DNA of 64,000 nt from Eubacteriaceae bacterium (GCA_902362455.1 CABIWJ010000004.1:266349-330348), one strand, 5' to 3'; counted from the first letter of the stretch, positions 26,672 to 35,521 are shown. The notes: a model not told the origin generated them from the letters alone. Translations and numbers: made by a program.

Positions 26672-26711
26672 GAATAAATAGCTTGTGATTAAATCACATT
26701 TGGAGGTCGAA

Positions 26712-29336
26712 ATGGAAAAGTACGGAGTAAATCAGTTACGTAAAATGTTTTTGGAGTTTTTTGAGAGCAAAGGTCATTTAAAGATGAACAGCTTCTCATT
26801 AGTTCCTCATAATGACAATAGTTTATTATTAATAAATTCAGGCATGGCACCTTTAAAACCATATTTTACAGGACAGGAGATACCACCACGCAGACGTGTT
26901 ACAACATGTCAGAAATGTATCAGAACAGGCGATATTGAGAATATTGGTAAGACAGCACGTCATGGTACATTCTTTGAGATGCTTGGTAACTTCTCATTTG
27001 GAGATTATTTTAAGACAGAAGCAATTCATTGGTCATGGGAATTTCTTACAGAAGTTGTAGGATTAGATAAAGACCGTTTGTATCCATCAATTTATGAAAA
27101 TGATGATGAGGCATTTGATATCTGGAATAAAGAAATGGGAATCCCAGCTGAGAGAATATTCAGATTTGGTAAAGAGGATAATTTCTGGGAGCATGGTGCA
27201 GGCCCTTGTGGACCATGTTCAGAAATCTACTATGACAGAGGAGAAAAATATGGCTGTGGTAAGCCGGGTTGTACAGTAGGTTGTGATTGCGACAGATATA
27301 TGGAAATATGGAATAACGTATTTACGCAGTTTGATAATGACGGAAATGGTAACTATGAAGAATTAAAACAGAAAAATATTGATACTGGTATGGGATTAGA
27401 GCGTCTTGCAAGCGTTGTTCAGGACGTTGATTCAATCTTTGATGTAGACACAATATTTGATTTAAGAAATAAAGTATGTGAAATGGCAAATGTTGAGTAT
27501 CAGAAAGAATATAAGACAGACGTTTCAATAAGGATTATTACGGATCATATCCGTTCAGCTACATTTATGATTTCAGATGGAATTATGCCATCTAACGAGG
27601 GAAGAGGCTATGTTCTCCGTAGACTAATCAGAAGAGCTGCTCGTCATGGAAGATTACTTGGCATTGATGGTAAATTCCTTGCAACATTAAGTGAAACGGT
27701 AATTAATGGTTCTAAAGACGGTTATCCTGAACTTGATGAGAAGAAGGATATGATATTCAAGGTATTGACAGAAGAAGAGAACAAGTTTGATAAGACAATA
27801 GACCAGGGACTAAATATCTTATCTGATATGCAAAAAGAGATGGAAGCTAATAATTCTAAGGAATTATCTGGTGAAAATGCATTCAAATTATATGATACGT
27901 ATGGTTTCCCTCTTGATTTAACAAAAGAGATTCTTGAAGAGAAAGGCTTTACAGTTGATGAAGAGAGTTTTGCAGCAGCGATGCAGAAACAAAAAGAGAC
28001 AGCTAGAAATTCAAGAGCAAAGACTAACTATATGGGTGCAGATGTTACTGTATATGAATCTATTGACCCTGCCATAACATCTGAATTCGTAGGATATGAT
28101 AACTTGGTTTATGATTCTAAGATTACTGTATTAACTACAGATACAGAATTAACAGAAGCATTAGCTGATGGAGATACAGGTACTATAATTGTAGATAAGA
28201 CACCTTTCTATGCAACAATGGGTGGTCAGGAAGCCGATAAGGGTATTATCGTAACTGATACAGCAGAATTTGTTGTTAAAGATACAATTAAATTATTAGG
28301 TGGAAAAATCGGTCATGTAGGACAGGTTACAAAAGGAATGTTTAAAGTAGGAGATACAGTTACATTAAAGGTTGATGAGGAAAATAGAAATGCTACAGCT
28401 AAGAACCATAGTGCAACTCACCTTCTTCAGAAAGCACTTAGAATCGTACTTGGTACACATGTTGAGCAGGCAGGTTCTCTTGTAAATGCTGACCATTTAA
28501 GATTCGACTTTACACATTTCCAGGCACTTACAAGTGAAGAGTTAAAACAGATTGAAGAAATTGTAAATGAGAAGATTGCAGAGCAGTTACCGGTAGAGAC
28601 AAAGATTATGTCTATTGAGGAAGCTAAAAAGACAGGAGCAATGGCTCTTTTTGGTGAAAAATATGGTGATAGTGTACGCGTAGTAAATATGGGTGAATTC
28701 TCTAAAGAATTTTGTGGTGGTACACACGTGAAGAATACAGGAAATATCATGCTGTTCAAGATTATATCAGAAAGTGGTGTAGCAGCAGGTGTAAGAAGAA
28801 TAGATGCTCTTACAGGACAGGCAGTGTTAGATTACTATGCTAATATTGAAAATATGCTTTATGAAGCGGCTAGGACAGCTAAATCCGAACCAGCTAAATT
28901 AAATGCTAAAATCGAATCATTATTAGAAGAAATCAAGGTACTTCATAGTGAAAATGAGAGCCTTAAAAGTAAATTAGCTAATAATTCTCTTGGAGATGTT
29001 ATGAGCAATGTTAAAGAGATAAAAGGCTTTAATGTTTTAGCAACTAAAGTTGACGGAGTAGATATGAATGGTCTCCGTAACCTTGGTGATAATTTGAAAG
29101 AGAAACTTACTAACGGAGTTATAGTTCTTGCTTCTTCACAGGAAGATAAAGTCAACTTAATAGTAATGGCAACAGATGATGCTGTTAAGAATGGCGCTCA
29201 TGCAGGCAACATAATTAAGTCAATTGCACCATTAGTTGGTGGTGGCGGTGGAGGACGTCCTAATATGGCACAGGCAGGTGGAAAGAATCCGGCCGGCATA
29301 GATGCATCTCTTGCTAAAGTTGAGGAATGTTTATAA
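26712..29336 (+). CDS. alaS: Alanine--tRNA ligase
   Basis: This 874-residue class II enzyme charges tRNA-Ala. Visible parts are the N-terminal catalytic core (NQLRKMFLEFFESKGHL, RHGTFFEMLGNFSFGDYFK), the editing domain with HSATHLLQKAL and CGGTHVKNTG, and a C-terminal DHHA1 region ending with GGGGGGRPNMAQAGG. The start at 26712 follows GGAGG with 5-base spacing. No T-box leader was found upstream. Confidence 0.97.
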   Translation: MEKYGVNQLRKMFLEFFESKGHLKMNSFSLVPHNDNSLLLINSGMAPLKPYFTGQEIPPRRRVTTCQKCIRTGDIENIGKTARHGTFFEMLGNFSFGDYFKTEAIHWSWEFLTEVVGLDKDRLYPSIYENDDEAFDIWNKEMGIPAERIFRFGKEDNFWEHGAGPCGPCSEIYYDRGEKYGCGKPGCTVGCDCDRYMEIWNNVFTQFDNDGNGNYEELKQKNIDTGMGLERLASVVQDVDSIFDVDTIFDLRNKVCEMANVEYQKEYKTDVSIRIITDHIRSATFMISDGIMPSNEGRGYVLRRLIRRAARHGRLLGIDGKFLATLSETVINGSKDGYPELDEKKDMIFKVLTEEENKFDKTIDQGLNILSDMQKEMEANNSKELSGENAFKLYDTYGFPLDLTKEILEEKGFTVDEESFAAAMQKQKETARNSRAKTNYMGADVTVYESIDPAITSEFVGYDNLVYDSKITVLTTDTELTEALADGDTGTIIVDKTPFYATMGGQEADKGIIVTDTAEFVVKDTIKLLGGKIGHVGQVTKGMFKVGDTVTLKVDEENRNATAKNHSATHLLQKALRIVLGTHVEQAGSLVNADHLRFDFTHFQALTSEELKQIEEIVNEKIAEQLPVETKIMSIEEAKKTGAMALFGEKYGDSVRVVNMGEFSKEFCGGTHVKNTGNIMLFKIISESGVAAGVRRIDALTGQAVLDYYANIENMLYEAARTAKSEPAKLNAKIESLLEEIKVLHSENESLKSKLANNSLGDVMSNVKEIKGFNVLATKVDGVDMNGLRNLGDNLKEKLTNGVIVLASSQEDKVNLIVMATDDAVKNGAHAGNIIKSIAPLVGGGGGGRPNMAQAGGKNPAGIDASLAKVEECL

Positions 29337-29370
29337 GAAATATAGTTTATAAGAACTATTTAAAAAGTCA

Positions 29371-29398
29371 TTGACGTATGGAAAATTTATGCTATAAT
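29371..29398 (+). promoter_or_regulatory. Strong extended -10 promoter of rpsU
   Basis: TTGACG (29371-29376) and TATAAT (29393-29398) are 16 bases apart, and TGC precedes the -10, giving the extended form TGnTATAAT. It predicts a start near 29405 and a leader of about 73 bases. Confidence 0.75.
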
Positions 29399-29405
29399 AT
29401 GACTA

Positions 29406-29470
29406 GTGCAATAAAAAATACCCAAACAGTTGTATTATGCACAATTACACAACTGGAGGGAGGTTAGGTG
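29406..29470 (+). promoter_or_regulatory. Possible pseudoknot in the rpsU leader
   Basis: Two helices interleave. GTGCA (29406-29410) is complementary to TGCAC (29438-29442), and CAGTTGT (29427-29433) pairs with ACAACTG (29449-29455), so the order A-B-A'-B' forms an H-type pseudoknot. It ends just before the purine-rich GAGGGAGG and AGGTG ribosome sites. By analogy with other ribosomal protein leaders it could mediate autoregulation, but this is inference. Confidence 0.4.
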
Positions 29471-29477
29471 TGAGACT

Positions 29478-29654
29478 ATGTCAAATGTAATCGTTAAAGA
29501 AAACGAATCTTTAGATAGTGCTTTACGCAGATTCAAAAGAAACTGTGCAAAGGCTGGTATCCAGCAGGAAATCCGTAAGAGAGAACATTACGAAAAGCCA
29601 AGCGTAAAGCGTAAGAAGAAATCTGAAGCAGCTAGAAAACGTAAATATAATTAA
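29478..29654 (+). CDS. rpsU: Small ribosomal subunit protein bS21
   Basis: This 58-residue basic protein is ribosomal protein S21. It has the family core [18 protein letters not shown] and the Lys/Arg-rich end [13 protein letters not shown]. The start at 29478 has AGGTG 7 bases upstream; an earlier in-frame ATG would add an unrelated 16 residues. It has its own strong promoter and terminator, and lies upstream of yqfC-yqfD-phoH as in Bacillus. Confidence 0.97.
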   Translation: MSNVIVKENESLDSALRRFKRNCAKAGIQQEIRKREHYEKPSVKRKKKSEAARKRKYN

Positions 29655-29660
29655 TCATTT

Positions 29661-29699
29661 AATATACCTATAGGTTTATCTTATAGGTATATTTTTTTT
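29661..29699 (+). terminator. Intrinsic terminator after rpsU
   Basis: AATATACCTATA (29661-29672) pairs perfectly with TATAGGTATATT (29682-29693) around a 9-base loop, followed by a run of T's. It separates vegetative rpsU from the sporulation gene yqfC; the right arm overlaps the candidate SigE -35 element. Confidence 0.85.
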
Positions 29700-29716
29700 A
29701 CTATAATCATATAGAT
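29687..29716 (+). promoter_or_regulatory. Candidate SigE (mother-cell) promoter of yqfC-yqfD
   Basis: GTATATT (29687-29693) and CATATAGAT (29708-29716) are 14 bases apart, close to the SigE -35 (KMATATT) and -10 (CATACA-T) elements at their usual spacing. The predicted start near 29722 precedes the yqfC ribosome site AGGTG. SigE control of yqfC and yqfD is known in Bacillus. Confidence 0.5.
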
Positions 29717-29736
29717 AAATAATTAGGTGTAGTTAC

Positions 29737-30009
29737 GTGCTGGTGTTTAATATGATTAGAGAAAATATATCTGATAATTTGAAACTGCCTAAAGAAGTAT
29801 TGTTGGGTGCATCGGTATTACACGTAACAGGGCAGTATGAAATATATATTGAAAATTATAAAAATATAATTGAGTATACTGATACATTAATAAAATTACA
29901 GGGTAAAACCTGTAAAATGTATATAACAGGTAAAAATCTCCATATTGAATATTTTAATAATGAAGATATGAAGATAAAAGGCAGATTTAAAAATATTGAA
30001 TTCGTATAA
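29737..30009 (+). CDS. yqfC: Sporulation protein YqfC
   Basis: This 90-residue protein matches the YabP/YqfC sporulation family: LKLPKEVLLGASVLHVTG, the NYKNIIEYTD segment and the end LHIEYFNNEDMKIKGRFKNIEF. Its molecular role is unknown, but it belongs to the mother-cell programme. I take GTG 29737, seven bases after AGGTG; an internal ATG at 29752 is also possible. yqfD follows directly. Confidence 0.85.
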   Translation: MLVFNMIRENISDNLKLPKEVLLGASVLHVTGQYEIYIENYKNIIEYTDTLIKLQGKTCKMYITGKNLHIEYFNNEDMKIKGRFKNIEFV

Positions 30010-30021
30010 GGAAGTGATTAT

Positions 30022-31251
30022 ATTCATTGGCTGTATAATTCCATAAAGGGATATCTGATAATGAAATTCACAGGATTAGATAAGATAAGATTTATAAATC
30101 TATGTAAGAATAACAAGCTTAATATATGGAAAATAACAAGCGAAAACGATTATGTCATAATGTGCTGTGATGTGGCGTCTTTCTATAAGATGAAGAAGCT
30201 TCGAAGAAAATGTAATGGTTCAATTAAATTATTGCAAAGAAGAGGTCTGTTATTTCAGACAATAAAATATAAAAAACATATTTTCTTTGTAGTTGGAATA
30301 ATATTATTCTTTGTAATTGCAAAAATAATTACGTTGTATGTATGGAATATTTCGTTTGAGGGAAATTATTCACATACTGATATTGAACTTATGAACTTTT
30401 TAAATAAGAATAAAATAGATAATGGTATCAGGAAGTCAAAAATTGATTGTGAAGAAATCGAATATTTATTAAGAACTAATTATGATGATATAACATGGGT
30501 ATCTGCAGAAGTAAGGGGAACACGTATATTTATACATATTAAAGAAAACTTTGACACATACATTGCCAAAGTTGAAGACAAACCATATAATATTATCAGT
30601 AATGTTGACGGAATGATAGACAGTATAGTTACGAGGAGCGGCACGCCAAAGATTAAAGTAGGCGATGAGGTGAAAAAAGGGCAGCTTTTAGTAAGTGGAA
30701 TAATTGAAATATATGGAGATAGTGAGGAGCTTATTAACTACAGACTTGTCAATTCTGACTCTGATATATATGCAAGAACGTATATTGAATATAATGATGA
30801 ATTTGAGTTGAAACATATTGAAAAGGAATACACGGACAGAAAAAACAACATTCTACAGGTAGATATATTAGATAAAGCCTTTTATTTAAGCTTGTTTCAG
30901 AAAAAATTCAAGAATTACGATATAGTCAAGGATTATAAGCAGTTATCAATAACAGATAATTTTTATCTTCCAATGGGATATTCGAATATTAGTATAAAAG
31001 AATATAAAAATATTTATAGAATATATACGGAAGATGAGGCTAGAGCAATAGAAGAATCAAAAATTGAATTTTTTATGCAGAAATTGAACGAAAAAGGTAT
31101 TCAAATTATAGAAAATAATGTTACAATAGTCGTTGAAAATGAAAAGTGTATTGCAACAGGAAATTTTCTGGTTGTAGAAAAGATTGGTGAAGTTCAGTAT
31201 GTAGATGATACAATGTTGCCCAAGATAAGTAGTTCTGAAAGTGAGACATAA
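30022..31251 (+). CDS. yqfD: Sporulation protein YqfD, probable ATT start
   Basis: This membrane protein of about 409 residues belongs to the YqfD family needed for efficient sporulation. After a cytoplasmic part (FTGLDKIRFINLC, then LLQRRGLLF) it has one membrane segment (HIFFVVGIILFFVIAKIITLYVW) and an extracytoplasmic region. The first ATG is 30061, but it lies inside the conserved first strand. The in-frame upstream sequence HWLYNSIKGYLI resembles the WLxxxxGxV start of relatives, AAGGA lies at 30008-30012, and the codon at right spacing is ATT 30022. CTG 30031 is the alternative. The yqfC stop is in the same frame just upstream. Confidence 0.88.
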   Translation: MHWLYNSIKGYLIMKFTGLDKIRFINLCKNNKLNIWKITSENDYVIMCCDVASFYKMKKLRRKCNGSIKLLQRRGLLFQTIKYKKHIFFVVGIILFFVIAKIITLYVWNISFEGNYSHTDIELMNFLNKNKIDNGIRKSKIDCEEIEYLLRTNYDDITWVSAEVRGTRIFIHIKENFDTYIAKVEDKPYNIISNVDGMIDSIVTRSGTPKIKVGDEVKKGQLLVSGIIEIYGDSEELINYRLVNSDSDIYARTYIEYNDEFELKHIEKEYTDRKNNILQVDILDKAFYLSLFQKKFKNYDIVKDYKQLSITDNFYLPMGYSNISIKEYKNIYRIYTEDEARAIEESKIEFFMQKLNEKGIQIIENNVTIVVENEKCIATGNFLVVEKIGEVQYVDDTMLPKISSSESET

Positions 31252-31383
31252 AATTATAACAAGAATAAGCTGTATATGAAATTATAATAGACATTGTAAA
31301 TTACTTATAAAGTGAACTGTAAAAGAAATTAAAGTTATAAAAATGAACTATAAATTTATAAGAAATGAGGTCAGATACCAGGC

Positions 31384-32385
31384 ATGAGCGTAATTGAGAA
31401 TATAATAGATATACCTATGCAGTATAGTCAGGAGATATTTGGACAGTTTGATATAAATATTAAGAAAATAGAGAAAACTCTTCATGTGACAATTATATCA
31501 AGAGGATCCGAGTTAAAGATAATAGGAGGAGAGAGCAGTGTTGCGAGAGCAAAGAGCATTATAGAGACTCTTTGTACCTCAGCTAAGAATGGTAACCAGA
31601 TTAATGAACAGGTTGTTAATTATGCTATTTCCTTAGCATACCAGGATAAGGCAGAGACATTAACTGAATTAGATGAAGATATAATATGCCGTACACTTAC
31701 AGGTAAGCCTATAAAACCTAAGACTCATGGTCAGAAGCAGTATATTGATATGATTAAGAATAAAATGATTACATTTGGAATAGGACCTGCTGGAACAGGT
31801 AAGACATATCTTGCAATGGCGATGGCAATTACGGCATTTAAGAATAATGAGGTTGGAAGAATTATTTTGACGAGACCTGCTATTGAAGCCGGCGAGAATC
31901 TGGGCTTTCTACCGGGAGATTTACAAAGTAAGGTTGATCCTTATCTAAGACCTTTATATGATGCACTCTATCAGATTATGGGAGCTGAGTCGTATCTTCA
32001 TAATAGTGAAAAAGGTTTAATTGAGGTAGCACCTTTGGCTTATATGCGTGGACGAACTTTAGATAATGCATTCATAATTCTTGATGAGGCACAGAATACA
32101 ACACCTGCACAGATGAAGATGTTTCTTACGAGAATCGGTTTTGGTTCAAAGGTGGTTATAACAGGAGACTTAACCCAGAAAGACTTAAAGCCGGGCATAC
32201 AAAGCGGTTTGGATACAGCAATCAGAGTATTGTCAAAGGTTGACGATATCGCATTTATCAGACTTACTAACGAAGATGTAGTAAGACATCCATTAGTACA
32301 GAAGATTGTTAAAGCCTATGAAGAATATGAGAATGCAAAGATGAAAAAGATAAATTCAGCAGCTAGAAGTAAAGGGAAAAATTGA
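31384..32385 (+). CDS. phoH: PhoH family ATPase
   Basis: This 333-residue protein is a PhoH-like P-loop ATPase. The N-terminal KH-like region is followed by Walker A GPAGTGKT (134-141), TRPAIEAGENLGFLPGDL, and Walker B AFIILDEAQNTT with VITGDLTQ. A role in RNA metabolism is suggested for the family. It lies between yqfD and an HD-family phosphohydrolase gene with ybeY further on, as in many Firmicutes. GAGGT lies 12 bases before the ATG. Confidence 0.95.
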   Translation: MSVIENIIDIPMQYSQEIFGQFDINIKKIEKTLHVTIISRGSELKIIGGESSVARAKSIIETLCTSAKNGNQINEQVVNYAISLAYQDKAETLTELDEDIICRTLTGKPIKPKTHGQKQYIDMIKNKMITFGIGPAGTGKTYLAMAMAITAFKNNEVGRIILTRPAIEAGENLGFLPGDLQSKVDPYLRPLYDALYQIMGAESYLHNSEKGLIEVAPLAYMRGRTLDNAFIILDEAQNTTPAQMKMFLTRIGFGSKVVITGDLTQKDLKPGIQSGLDTAIRVLSKVDDIAFIRLTNEDVVRHPLVQKIVKAYEEYENAKMKKINSAARSKGKN

Positions 32386-33551
32386 TGAAATTCTTTAAAA
32401 AAAATAAAAATGAATTATTAAAATTACTGATATTTATAATTATGGCAATATCAGTATTCTATATTACAAAAATACGCCTTAAGAGAGAAGTGTTATGGCC
32501 TTATGAGAAGAATACAAGACTTATAATTATTACATTTACTTTTGTTTTCTTAGAATATAGCATTTATTATGTAATGAAGAAAAGTGATAAATTTATAGCT
32601 CTGTTATATAGACTTTTACCAGCAGTATTATTAGTAAGTGTGTTTCTGTTTATTCCTGAGAAAATATTCAAAGTGACACCATTTTTATTACCATTGGTGC
32701 TTATATATTTCTCATATGGAATTATTAATACCATTATATTTCAGACATTTATAATGATTTTATATTATTTTACGGGACAGATGACTGTAGAAGTGCTTAT
32801 TATGTATATGTTAAGCTTTGTTGTGGTATTCTTCTTTGCAAAATATACTGTTTCACATAGCTTTGCTATTCTGTCATTTATATTGTCTGTGACAACATAT
32901 TTTATAGTAAATCTTAATTATCAATATATGACATATGAGAAAATTAAGGTTTCATCGGCATTGATTGGTCTGATTCCATTTATTATATCAGTTATTCCAT
33001 TGTATTTCAGATATATTCTAATTGGAATTAATAACAGATATCTAAAAAATAGCCTGAAAAATATATGCGATGATGAAAATGAATTATTATTAATGCTTAT
33101 GAAAAAAAATGAAAATGTATATTTACATTCGTTACAGGTGGCTGATACATCAGTAAGAGTAGCTAAAATGGTTGGTGCAGATATGAACCTTGTAAAAGCA
33201 GGTGGAAGATTTCATGAGATTGGTAAGTTGAAAAGCAACAATTACGTTTCTGCCGGAATAGATATTATGAAGTCTAATAAGTTTCCAAAAGAAGTAATAA
33301 ATATTGTAAAAGAGCATAATAGTAAGTCAAACATACCAAGGACTTTAGAGTCTGCAATTGTTATGCTAAGTGATTCAATTGAAAACACACTTGAGACGAT
33401 TATTGTAACTAAGGGAAATAATTTTAATAGAAGAAAGATTGTAGAAAATATTATAGATATCAGATTTGATACAGGTATGTTAGATATTGCCATAAAGGAT
33501 ATTGATTTATATAAGAAGCTTCGTAAGGCATATTTAACAATATACTCATAG
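32385..33551 (+). CDS. Shortened membrane HD-family phosphohydrolase (YqfF/PgpH-like)
   Basis: This 388-residue protein occupies the yqfF/pgpH position. That family degrades cyclic di-AMP and is usually about 700 residues, with an extracellular 7TMR-HDED domain, seven membrane segments and a cytoplasmic HD domain. Here the large extracellular domain is missing; the protein goes straight into several membrane segments (about residues 12-215) and then the HD domain. HD positions are H248 (HSLQVA), H277-E278 in FHEIGK, H311 (KEHN) and D330 (SDSIEN). The usual second residue of the HD pair, Asp, is Glu. ATG 32385 overlaps the phoH stop (TGATG) with AAAGGG upstream. Confidence 0.8.
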   Translation: MKFFKKNKNELLKLLIFIIMAISVFYITKIRLKREVLWPYEKNTRLIIITFTFVFLEYSIYYVMKKSDKFIALLYRLLPAVLLVSVFLFIPEKIFKVTPFLLPLVLIYFSYGIINTIIFQTFIMILYYFTGQMTVEVLIMYMLSFVVVFFFAKYTVSHSFAILSFILSVTTYFIVNLNYQYMTYEKIKVSSALIGLIPFIISVIPLYFRYILIGINNRYLKNSLKNICDDENELLLMLMKKNENVYLHSLQVADTSVRVAKMVGADMNLVKAGGRFHEIGKLKSNNYVSAGIDIMKSNKFPKEVINIVKEHNSKSNIPRTLESAIVMLSDSIENTLETIIVTKGNNFNRRKIVENIIDIRFDTGMLDIAIKDIDLYKKLRKAYLTIYS

Positions 33552-33669
33552 GTGTTAATGAATTAAAGAATGGAGTTATATACTTTATAAATTAATGGAT
33601 ATTATGAACTGAAATATTTTCTTAAATATCAGATACTTATAAATACAGCTTAGAAAAGAGGATTTAGAT

Positions 33670-34170
33670 ATGAATATATGTATAGAAAAAGAGACAGATT
33701 TAGATTTAGGTTTTGACTGCGATGAGCTTATTAATAAAGTAATTACTTATGCTGCTGATTATGTGGGCTGTCCATATGAATTCGAAGTAAATGTTGTATT
33801 AACAGATAATGATACAATACATAAAGTTAATAAAGAGACAAGGAATATTGACAGAGCCACTGATGTATTATCATTTCCAATGGCAGAATATGATGAGCCT
33901 GGAGATTTCTCAAGGTTAGAAGATGAAGATATGTTTGATGTCTTTAATCCTGAGACCGGAGAATTATTATTAGGTGATATTATGGTATCACTTGAAAAGG
34001 TAGTGTCACAGGCAGAAGAATATGGACACTCAACAACCAGAGAGCTTGGATTCCTGATTGCACACAGTATGCTTCATCTATTTGGGTATGACCACATGGA
34101 GGAAGATGAGCGTGTAATAATGGAAGCAAAACAGAATGAAATAATGAATGGATTAGAGATATATAGATGA
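33670..34170 (+). CDS. ybeY: rRNA maturation RNase YbeY
   Basis: This 166-residue metalloprotein is an endoribonuclease for 16S rRNA 3' end maturation and ribosome quality control. The zinc motif HxxxHxxxxxH is at H132, H136 and H142 (HSMLHLFGYDH), preceded by the family segments NxxxRNIDRATDVLSFP and LLGDIMVS. GAGG precedes the ATG. Unlike many Firmicutes, no diacylglycerol kinase gene follows; the space holds SDR-B and then cdd. Confidence 0.95.
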   Translation: MNICIEKETDLDLGFDCDELINKVITYAADYVGCPYEFEVNVVLTDNDTIHKVNKETRNIDRATDVLSFPMAEYDEPGDFSRLEDEDMFDVFNPETGELLLGDIMVSLEKVVSQAEEYGHSTTRELGFLIAHSMLHLFGYDHMEEDERVIMEAKQNEIMNGLEIYR

Positions 34171-34192
34171 AAATATATGTGGATGGAGATAA

Positions 34193-34320
34193 TGCGAAGG
34201 AATTATGTCAATGCACTGGTTCGTTCGCACAGCTATTTGCTCTGGAGCGAAAGCAAATAGCCTTAAAGGCAGATGAGAAATTACCTCTTTGCGATAAGTT
34301 GCTCAGAAATGGAGAAGATT
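34193..34320 (+). repeat. Shine-Dalgarno-proximal structured repeat, copy B (SDR-B)
   Basis: This repeat fills the gap between ybeY and cdd and ends at the cdd ribosome site. GCTATTTGCT (34232-34241) pairs with AGCAAATAGC (34252-34261), and GCGAA near 34194 can pair with TTCGC near 34224. Its 3' block, CCTCTTTGCGATAAGTTGCT (from 34284), recurs in SDR-D with one change. A 53-codon open frame (34167-34328) runs through it, overlapping the ybeY stop and the cdd start; I cannot tell whether it is translated. Confidence 0.7.
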
Positions 34321-34713
34321 ATGGATAATGAAACTCTTATATCTTATGCAAAAAAGGCTATGGGGAATGCATATGCACCATATTCACAATTCAGTGTTGG
34401 CGCGGCTGTTTTAACAACTGACGGAGAAGTATTTACAGGTTGTAATGTCGAAAATGCATCGTTTGGAGCAACCATATGTGCTGAAAGATGTGCAGTATTA
34501 AAAGCTATATCAGAAGGTTATACATCTTTTAATAAGATTGCAATTGTATCCTCATCGGACAACCTTACATATCCATGTGGAATATGCAGACAGTTTCTTT
34601 CTGAATTTATGGAAGATGGATATGTGGTGTTACAGGATTCTGATGGCAATATCAGAGAATATCCATTTGATGAGTTGATTCCATATGCATTTAATCTGAC
34701 TAAAGATTTATAA
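34321..34713 (+). CDS. cdd: Cytidine deaminase
   Basis: This 130-residue enzyme converts cytidine and deoxycytidine to uridine forms in pyrimidine salvage. The zinc site is complete: NAS and CAE in NASFGATICAERCAV with the later PCGICRQ cysteines. I chose ATG 34321 because GGAGAAG is upstream and the protein then has the normal length; an earlier in-frame ATG at 34273 lies within SDR-B. Confidence 0.95.
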   Translation: MDNETLISYAKKAMGNAYAPYSQFSVGAAVLTTDGEVFTGCNVENASFGATICAERCAVLKAISEGYTSFNKIAIVSSSDNLTYPCGICRQFLSEFMEDGYVVLQDSDGNIREYPFDELIPYAFNLTKDL

Positions 34714-34788
34714 AATTTATAAAACTGAATAATATTATAAAATATGTTAACAATATATGTAAATAAATCAATTGAAATGGGGAGTAGT

Positions 34789-35418
34789 ATGTTTTCATTG
34801 AAGAAAATATCATATATTGTATATTTTATTGCAATTGTATCAATTTTCGTGTTGTTATATTATGGAGGATATTATTATGCCATAAATAATATGAAATCAG
34901 ATAATCTTATTACGAAAGATGAGGCACAGATAAGTAATCCGGGAGTCAAAACGGATGATTATACTGAGGTTAATAATAGCGAAAGTAATGTAATTCTAAG
35001 CAGTGCCAGATATATTATTGAAGAATATAACTCAGATACGGATGAATTAACTAAAAAGGAAGAGAAGATACCTGTTGATTATATCGGACTTACCAGAGAA
35101 CAGGTTATTGATTATCTTACAACCTATGTTGCAAAGAATAAAGATGAAACACTTCAGAATGTACAGTTAGTGGCGTTTTCACCGGAGTCGCTTATTATTA
35201 GAAAGACGGTATGCAATCTAACTAACATTTACAATTATTTTGTTATTAGTGAAAATAATATAATTATGATTTATAATGCGAATCATGACAAATTATTTAT
35301 TGATACGGGAATTGATGTAAGTAATATTGAAGAACAATATAAAGAAGAATTAAAAGATGGTTTCTATATAGAGACAATCCATGATTTATATAATTACTTA
35401 GAAAGCATAACCAGTTAA
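34789..35418 (+). CDS. Single-pass membrane protein with BofC-like C-terminal domain
   Basis: This 209-residue protein has one N-terminal membrane segment (about residues 8-25) and an extracytoplasmic domain. The part from LSSARYIIEEYNSDTDELTKKEEKIP through IGLTREQVIDYLTTYV resembles the BofC C-terminal domain; BofC regulates the SpoIVB protease during sporulation in Bacillus, but in Clostridia this domain also occurs in proteins of unknown role. GGGGAG sits four bases before ATG 34789; two earlier in-frame ATGs lack such a site. I am moderately sure of the family and not of the function. Confidence 0.55.
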   Translation: MFSLKKISYIVYFIAIVSIFVLLYYGGYYYAINNMKSDNLITKDEAQISNPGVKTDDYTEVNNSESNVILSSARYIIEEYNSDTDELTKKEEKIPVDYIGLTREQVIDYLTTYVAKNKDETLQNVQLVAFSPESLIIRKTVCNLTNIYNYFVISENNIIMIYNANHDKLFIDTGIDVSNIEEQYKEELKDGFYIETIHDLYNYLESITS

Positions 35419-35521
35419 GATTCTATTTAAGTTATAAATAGATTGCAGGTTAGATTATGTTAAACTATAATAAAGTTATAGTTTAAGATTATAGATTAAT
35501 ATTATAGTTTAAGATTTAAGT

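Noticed and set aside
26445..26711. T-box riboswitch upstream of alaS
   Set aside because: No T-box sequence or terminator-antiterminator pair is visible; the gap is filled by a small membrane protein gene.
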